A stretch of DNA of 64,000 bases from Acetobacter peroxydans (lineage in GTDB: Bacteria; Pseudomonadota; Alphaproteobacteria; Acetobacterales; Acetobacteraceae), in contig NZ_BJMV01000004.1 of NCBI RefSeq assembly GCF_006539345.1, positions 124,001-188,000 of the forward strand, given 5' to 3'. The notes below the pieces were generated by a model. That model was not told the DNA's origin, ran no database searches, and saw only the letters and a list, made by a program, of their open reading frames with translations. Position numbers and translations under genes: made by a program. Shown one piece after another: positions 60,238-64,000 of this stretch (position 1 is its first letter; each line of letters opens with the position of its first letter).

Positions 60238-60942
60238 TCAGAGCGTCGCCACACGGCTGTGCCGCCACAGCCATACCCCCAGCATCCCGGACAGTACGAA
60301 CAGGGCAACTGCCGCGGCATATTGCCACGCGGTTCCTACCCCCGCCCCAGCCCCCAGCAGGGCTGCCATGGCATTCTGCGGCAGGGCGCCCAGCAGCGTG
60401 GCCAGCACAAACGGCCCCACCGCCATGCCTGAAAGGCCGCACAGCAGGTTAAGCAACAGTGCCGACCCCACAGGCAGCAGGCGCAGGGTCAGCACACTCA
60501 GGAAGGGCCGTCCGGTCAGAATGCCATCAAGCCGCACCAGAGACTCCGCCAGCCGCCCCGAACCCGCGTGGAGCGCCCAGCCCTGTCCGGCCCCGCGCGC
60601 CCAGTAAAAGCCGCCCACGCTCCCCAGAACCGAGGCCACCGTTACAAGGGTCAGTCCTTCCAGAGCGCCGTACGCCAACCCTGCCGCAAAAGCCGCCACC
60701 TGCCGGGGCAGACCAAACGCGCACCACACCCCTGCCCCTGCCACAAAGACCAGCCGCCCGCGCGCGCCCTCACGGATCAGACCCGCACCGTGCAGCATCT
60801 GGTCAAGCCAGGGTGCATGGCGCAGCCACACCGCGCCTGCCACCAGCACGGCCAGCATCAGCACAGGACGCACAAATGGCCGAACCAGCGGCCACAGAGC
60901 GCCTGCCACGGGCGGGATGGATCGGGGCGGGATATCTTCCAT
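60238..60942 (-). CDS. TVP38/TMEM64 (VTT) family membrane protein
   Basis: 234 residues, about six hydrophobic segments. Core VTT region: FGLPRQVAAFAAGLAYGALEGLTLVTVASVLGSVGGFYWARGAGQ and LRLLPVGSALLLNLLCGLSGMAVGPFVLATLLGALPQN. Distantly related to DedA, which also occurs in this window. Lipid or vesicle-related transport is a family-level guess. 102 bp from the divergent ctaA. Confidence 0.85.
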   Translation of the reverse strand: MEDIPPRSIPPVAGALWPLVRPFVRPVLMLAVLVAGAVWLRHAPWLDQMLHGAGLIREGARGRLVFVAGAGVWCAFGLPRQVAAFAAGLAYGALEGLTLVTVASVLGSVGGFYWARGAGQGWALHAGSGRLAESLVRLDGILTGRPFLSVLTLRLLPVGSALLLNLLCGLSGMAVGPFVLATLLGALPQNAMAALLGAGAGVGTAWQYAAAVALFVLSGMLGVWLWRHSRVATL

Positions 60943-61043
60943 ACTTCCGTGCCGCTACCATCTTCTTGCAGCCCGCCGCAAGCAGGCTGTAAACCCGGCA
61001 CAGCAACAAGGCAGACCCTGCCCCAGCCACGGAACCAGACACC

Positions 61044-62138
61044 ATGCCCGCACAGCAGCCCCCGCCCGCGAACACCGCCAGAACCGCCCCGCGCGGGGTC
61101 ATGACCGAGGCCAGCCGCCGTCTGGTCTCAGGCTGGCTGTTCGCGCTGTGCTTCATGCTGCTGGGCATGATCGCCATTGGCGGTGTCACGCGGCTGACAG
61201 GCTCGGGGCTGTCCATCATGGACTGGCAGCCTGTCAGCGGCATCATCCCGCCGCTGTCCCATGCCGAATGGGAAAGACTGTTCGCGCTGTATCAGACCAT
61301 CCCGCAATACCATCTCCAGCATGAGGGCTTCGGACTCGAAGGGTTTCAGAAAATTTTCTGGGCCGAGTGGATTCACCGTTTCTGGGGCCGCCTGATGGGG
61401 CTGACCCTGCTGCTACCGCTGCTGTGGTTCACGCTGCGCGGCATGATCACGCGCGCACTGGCCGTACGCCTGTTCGTGTTCTTCATTCTTGGCGGGCTAC
61501 AGGGGGCAATCGGCTGGTTCATGGTGGCATCGGGCTTTCGCCCCGACAGCACGGCGGTTGAGCCTGTCCGGCTGGTACTGCACCTGAGCGCAGCCCTGAT
61601 CCTGTATGCCGCCATCCTGTGGACAGCCTTTTCCATCCGCTGGCCCACGCCCGAAACCACGCCCCAGGCCCCCCACATCCGCGCCGTGCGCGGGCTGGCC
61701 TACTGCGCCACGAGCCTTCTGTGCCTCACCATTCTTGCCGGGGGCTTTACCGCTGGCACACATGCAGGCTTTCTGTTCAACAGCTTTCCGCTGATGGACG
61801 GCCATCTGATCCCCACCGACTACGCACAGCTTTCTCCCTTCTGGCTCAACTGGTTCGTCAACAAGGCGGCGGTGCAGTTCGACCACCGGCTGCTGGCCAC
61901 CCTGACAGCCCTGACCGTCGGTGCCGTGCTGCTGGTGGGGCTGCGCACCCGTGGGCTGGGCATCCGGGCACAGAACAGCCTGATCCTGCTGGGCTGGGCG
62001 GTGCTGATCCAGTACGCGCTGGGGGTCACGACCCTGCTGCTGGTGGTGCCTGTGTGGGCCGGTGCGGTGCATCAGACCTTCGCCGCCGTGCTGCTGGGCG
62101 TGATGCTGCTGGTGCTGCACAGCCTGCGCCGCGCCTGA
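61044..62138 (+). CDS. ctaA: Heme A synthase (CtaA/Cox15)
   Basis: 364 residues with eight predicted membrane spans. Four conserved His in [33 protein letters not shown] and [10 protein letters not shown], plus [27 protein letters not shown]. Oxidises heme O to heme A for the heme-copper oxidase. ctaB is not in the window. Presence beside the quinol oxidase operon suggests that some oxidase here uses heme A. An in-frame Met (MTEAS, about residue 20) is a possible later start. Confidence 0.95.
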   Translation: MPAQQPPPANTARTAPRGVMTEASRRLVSGWLFALCFMLLGMIAIGGVTRLTGSGLSIMDWQPVSGIIPPLSHAEWERLFALYQTIPQYHLQHEGFGLEGFQKIFWAEWIHRFWGRLMGLTLLLPLLWFTLRGMITRALAVRLFVFFILGGLQGAIGWFMVASGFRPDSTAVEPVRLVLHLSAALILYAAILWTAFSIRWPTPETTPQAPHIRAVRGLAYCATSLLCLTILAGGFTAGTHAGFLFNSFPLMDGHLIPTDYAQLSPFWLNWFVNKAAVQFDHRLLATLTALTVGAVLLVGLRTRGLGIRAQNSLILLGWAVLIQYALGVTTLLLVVPVWAGAVHQTFAAVLLGVMLLVLHSLRRA

Positions 62139-62275
62139 CACATCAGCCCGGTACCCTGCCCGCGCCCGGCCGGGGCAGGATGTAGGCGGCGATGCAGGCC
62201 GGGCAATGCAGGCCACGGCGCGGAACACGGCGTTTTATGGTTGCGTTTGCACGGCGGCCCTGTATTGTGGCGACC

Positions 62276-62383
62276 ATGATTTGCCACCGCTCCTTCTCCA
62301 AAGTCTGGAATGACCGCGCCTGCGCGGGCAGGAGCCGTGTACCCTTCCGTCTGGATCTGCTCCTTCGACTTACCGGCCCCTGA
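62276..62383 (+). CDS. Candidate leucine leader peptide upstream of leuA
   Basis: 35-codon frame ATG ... TGA lying 124 bp before leuA. Five Leu codons fall in a seven-codon stretch (62351-62371: CTG GAT CTG CTC CTT CGA CTT), the hallmark of a translational attenuator for leucine synthesis. After it, a 7-bp stem (62455-62461 with 62473-62479) precedes the leuA ribosome site, but no U-run follows, so this would be translational or Rho-type control rather than intrinsic termination. No clear ribosome site; the ATG choice is tentative. The rest of 62139-62507 holds no other gene I can support. Confidence 0.4.
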   Translation: MICHRSFSKVWNDRACAGRSRVPFRLDLLLRLTGP

Positions 62384-62454
62384 GCGATCCGGGTGGCCGC
62401 GCGCCGCCGCGCCCAGGGGTAAAACCGTATAAGCGCCCGCACGCGGGCTGAGCA

Positions 62455-62479
62455 GCACAGGAACCTCAGAACCCTGTGC
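62455..62479 (+). promoter_or_regulatory. Hairpin ahead of leuA
   Basis: GCACAGG (62455-62461) and CCTGTGC (62473-62479) form a perfect 7-bp stem with an 11-base loop, 28 bp before the leuA start. Not followed by T, so not an intrinsic terminator. Could regulate translation together with the leader ORF. Confidence 0.4.
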
Positions 62480-62507
62480 GCCAGAGACGATAAATCAGGA
62501 ACACATC

Positions 62508-64000
62508 ATGTCTGCTGATCAGACCAGCTTCACGCACCCCTCCTTCGGTCGCATGGCCGCCAACCGTGTCATTATCTTTGACACCACCCTGCGCGATGGC
62601 GAGCAGTCCCCCGGCTTTTCCATGAATCTGGCGGAAAAGCTCCGCATGGCGGAAGCTCTGGCCAATCTGGGCGTGGATGTGATCGAGGCGGGTTTTCCCG
62701 TGGCGTCGAAGGGGGATTTCGAGTCCGTCAACGAAATCGCGCGGCACACGAAAGGCGCTGTTATCTGTGCGCTGGCCCGCAGCGGCGGCGCGCGTGACAT
62801 CGCGGCGGCAGGCGAGGCACTGGCTCCGGCGGAGCGCAAGCGCATTCACAACTTCATCTCCACCTCGCCGCTGCATATGAAATACAAGCTGCGGATGGAG
62901 CCTGAAACGGTTCTGGAGCTGATTACCTCGGGCAACCGCGCCGCGCGTAACCTGACCGACGATGTGGAATGGTCAGCCGAAGATGGCTCGCGTACCGAGC
63001 CGGACTTCCTGTGCCGCTGCGTGGAGGCCGCCATCAAGGCCGGGGCCACCACCATCAACATCCCCGATACCGTCGGCTATGCCACGCCCGAAGATATGGA
63101 AGCAATCTTTTCCATGCTGCGCGCGCGCGTACCCGGCGCGCATGAGGTGATCTTCTCGGCCCATAACCACAATGATCTGGGGCTGGGCGTGGCCAACACG
63201 CTGGCCTCGATCCGCGGTGGCGCGCGGCAGGTGGAGTGCACCATCAACGGTATTGGCGAGCGGGCTGGCAACGCGGCGCTGGAAGAAATCGTCATGGCGC
63301 TGCGCACGCGCAATGACCAGTACCCCTTCACCACCGGCATCAACACGACCGGGCTGCTGAAGGTCTCGCGGATGCTGGCCACCATCACCAGCTTTGACGT
63401 GCAGCCCAACAAGGCCATCGTCGGGCGCAACGCCTTTGCGCATGAAAGCGGCATCCATCAGGACGGCGTACTGAAAAACGCCGCCACCTACGAGATCATG
63501 ACCCCGGAAAGCGTAGGTTGGACCCGCTCTGCACTGGTTATGGGCAAGCATTCGGGCCGGGCCGCCTTCCGCGACAAGCTGCGCGCGCTGGGCTACGATA
63601 ACATGGATGAAGAGCGCCTGAACGACGCCTTTACCCGTTTCAAGGATCTGGCCGACCGCAAGAAGGTTGTCTACGACGACGACATCGTCGCACTGGTGGA
63701 TGACGAAGCGCGCGACCATGATCATATCCGCTTTGTCAGCCTGAGCCTGCGCTCCGTTTCCGGCCAGCCTTCCGAAGTGGAACTGGACCTGACGGTGGAC
63801 GGCAAGCCCGCCCACGCCAGCGCCACGGGCAACGGCCCGGTGGATGCCGCCTTCAACGCCCTGCGCGCCGCCTTCGCCCATGATGCACGGCTGGCGCTGT
63901 TCTCCGTCGCCGCCGTCACGGAAGGCACGGATGCGCAGGCCCGCACCACCGTACGGCTGGAAGAAGCGGGCAAGCTGGTGGACGGTCAGGGCGCGGACGC
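62508..64000 (+). CDS. leuA: 2-Isopropylmalate synthase (LeuA), truncated by window end
   Basis: First step of leucine synthesis: acetyl-CoA plus 2-ketoisovalerate. 497 codons are present before the window ends; the family is about 510-540. Catalytic barrel: FDTTLRDGEQSPGFSM (Arg and Asp), SAHNHNDLGLGVANTL with metal His residues, IGERAGNAALEE. The C-terminal leucine-sensing allosteric domain (about 400 onward) is partly present. ATG 62508 is preceded by AGGA 7-8 bases upstream. Preceded by a leucine-rich candidate leader. Confidence 0.96.
   Translation, partial: MSADQTSFTHPSFGRMAANRVIIFDTTLRDGEQSPGFSMNLAEKLRMAEALANLGVDVIEAGFPVASKGDFESVNEIARHTKGAVICALARSGGARDIAAAGEALAPAERKRIHNFISTSPLHMKYKLRMEPETVLELITSGNRAARNLTDDVEWSAEDGSRTEPDFLCRCVEAAIKAGATTINIPDTVGYATPEDMEAIFSMLRARVPGAHEVIFSAHNHNDLGLGVANTLASIRGGARQVECTINGIGERAGNAALEEIVMALRTRNDQYPFTTGINTTGLLKVSRMLATITSFDVQPNKAIVGRNAFAHESGIHQDGVLKNAATYEIMTPESVGWTRSALVMGKHSGRAAFRDKLRALGYDNMDEERLNDAFTRFKDLADRKKVVYDDDIVALVDDEARDHDHIRFVSLSLRSVSGQPSEVELDLTVDGKPAHASATGNGPVDAAFNALRAAFAHDARLALFSVAAVTEGTDAQARTTVRLEEAGKLVDGQGAD

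Noticed and set aside
62143..62277. Minus-strand 44-codon frame (MVATIQGRR...) with a CPAC motif between ctaA and leuA.
   Set aside because: A GAAGGAG site lies about 11 bases upstream, so it is not impossible, but the CPAC pair is too little evidence and it abuts the better-motivated leucine leader.

Overview
The window reads as a chromosomal segment of an acetic acid bacterium (Acetobacteraceae, most likely the Komagataeibacter / Novacetimonas / Gluconacetobacter group). The reasons are a PQQ-dependent alcohol dehydrogenase pair (adhA-adhB, 50.0-53.7 kb), a four-gene heme-copper quinol oxidase operon (cyoABCD type, 43.9-47.7 kb), a heme A synthase (61.0-62.1 kb), the alphaproteobacterial markers gcrA, fdxA and bactofilin, an F1-only ATP synthase operon (atpHAGDC), and high GC throughout. 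I could not run a search, so the genus is an inference from remembered protein sequences.

Layout. 0-5.2 kb: soxBDAG operon for heterotetrameric sarcosine oxidase (minus strand), divergent from a LysR regulator. 6.2-8.5 kb: a c-di-GMP pair, an HD-GYP phosphodiesterase and a globin-fold GGDEF cyclase. 8.8-12.2 kb: a Fur-boxed TonB siderophore receptor with a Sel1-repeat partner. 12.3-16.7 kb: gcrA, bactofilin, a PfkB sugar/adenosine kinase, RNase D and queF. 16.8-21.8 kb: atpHAGDC. 22.1-23.4 kb: tRNA-Gly, tRNA-Trp, secE and nusG. 23.4-27.3 kb: S9 peptidase, DedA and SDR. 27.3-43.1 kb: two Suv3-like helicases bracket fpr, gor, a dihydroorotase-family gene, a membrane sugar dehydratase divergent from a polyprenyl-phosphate sugar transferase, MarR and an M17 aminopeptidase. 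43.2-53.7 kb: fdxA, cyoABCD, Bax-inhibitor-1, a degenerate 2H phosphoesterase and adhAB. 53.9-64 kb: UDG-like, FUSC, apt, a hybrid histidine kinase, a VTT membrane protein, ctaA, a candidate leucine leader peptide and leuA (cut by the window end).

How it works together. AdhAB oxidises ethanol in the periplasm and passes electrons to ubiquinone. The quinol oxidase re-oxidises the quinol and pumps protons. The F1 genes belong to the ATP synthase that uses the gradient. The nearby heme A synthase leaves open whether the oxidase carries heme A (the classical acetic-acid-bacteria cytochrome a1/ba type) or heme O. The remaining genes are housekeeping, envelope and signalling functions. I see no phage, insertion sequence, CRISPR array or defence island.

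Most interesting: a globin-coupled diguanylate cyclase whose heme-ligand position appears to be Tyr instead of His; a LysR gene with a near-consensus promoter that predicts a leaderless mRNA; a 2H-phosphoesterase-fold protein that has lost both HxT motifs; a leucine-rich leader ORF ahead of leuA; and a 13-bp GGAACGTT-containing repeat shared by two unrelated divergent promoters.
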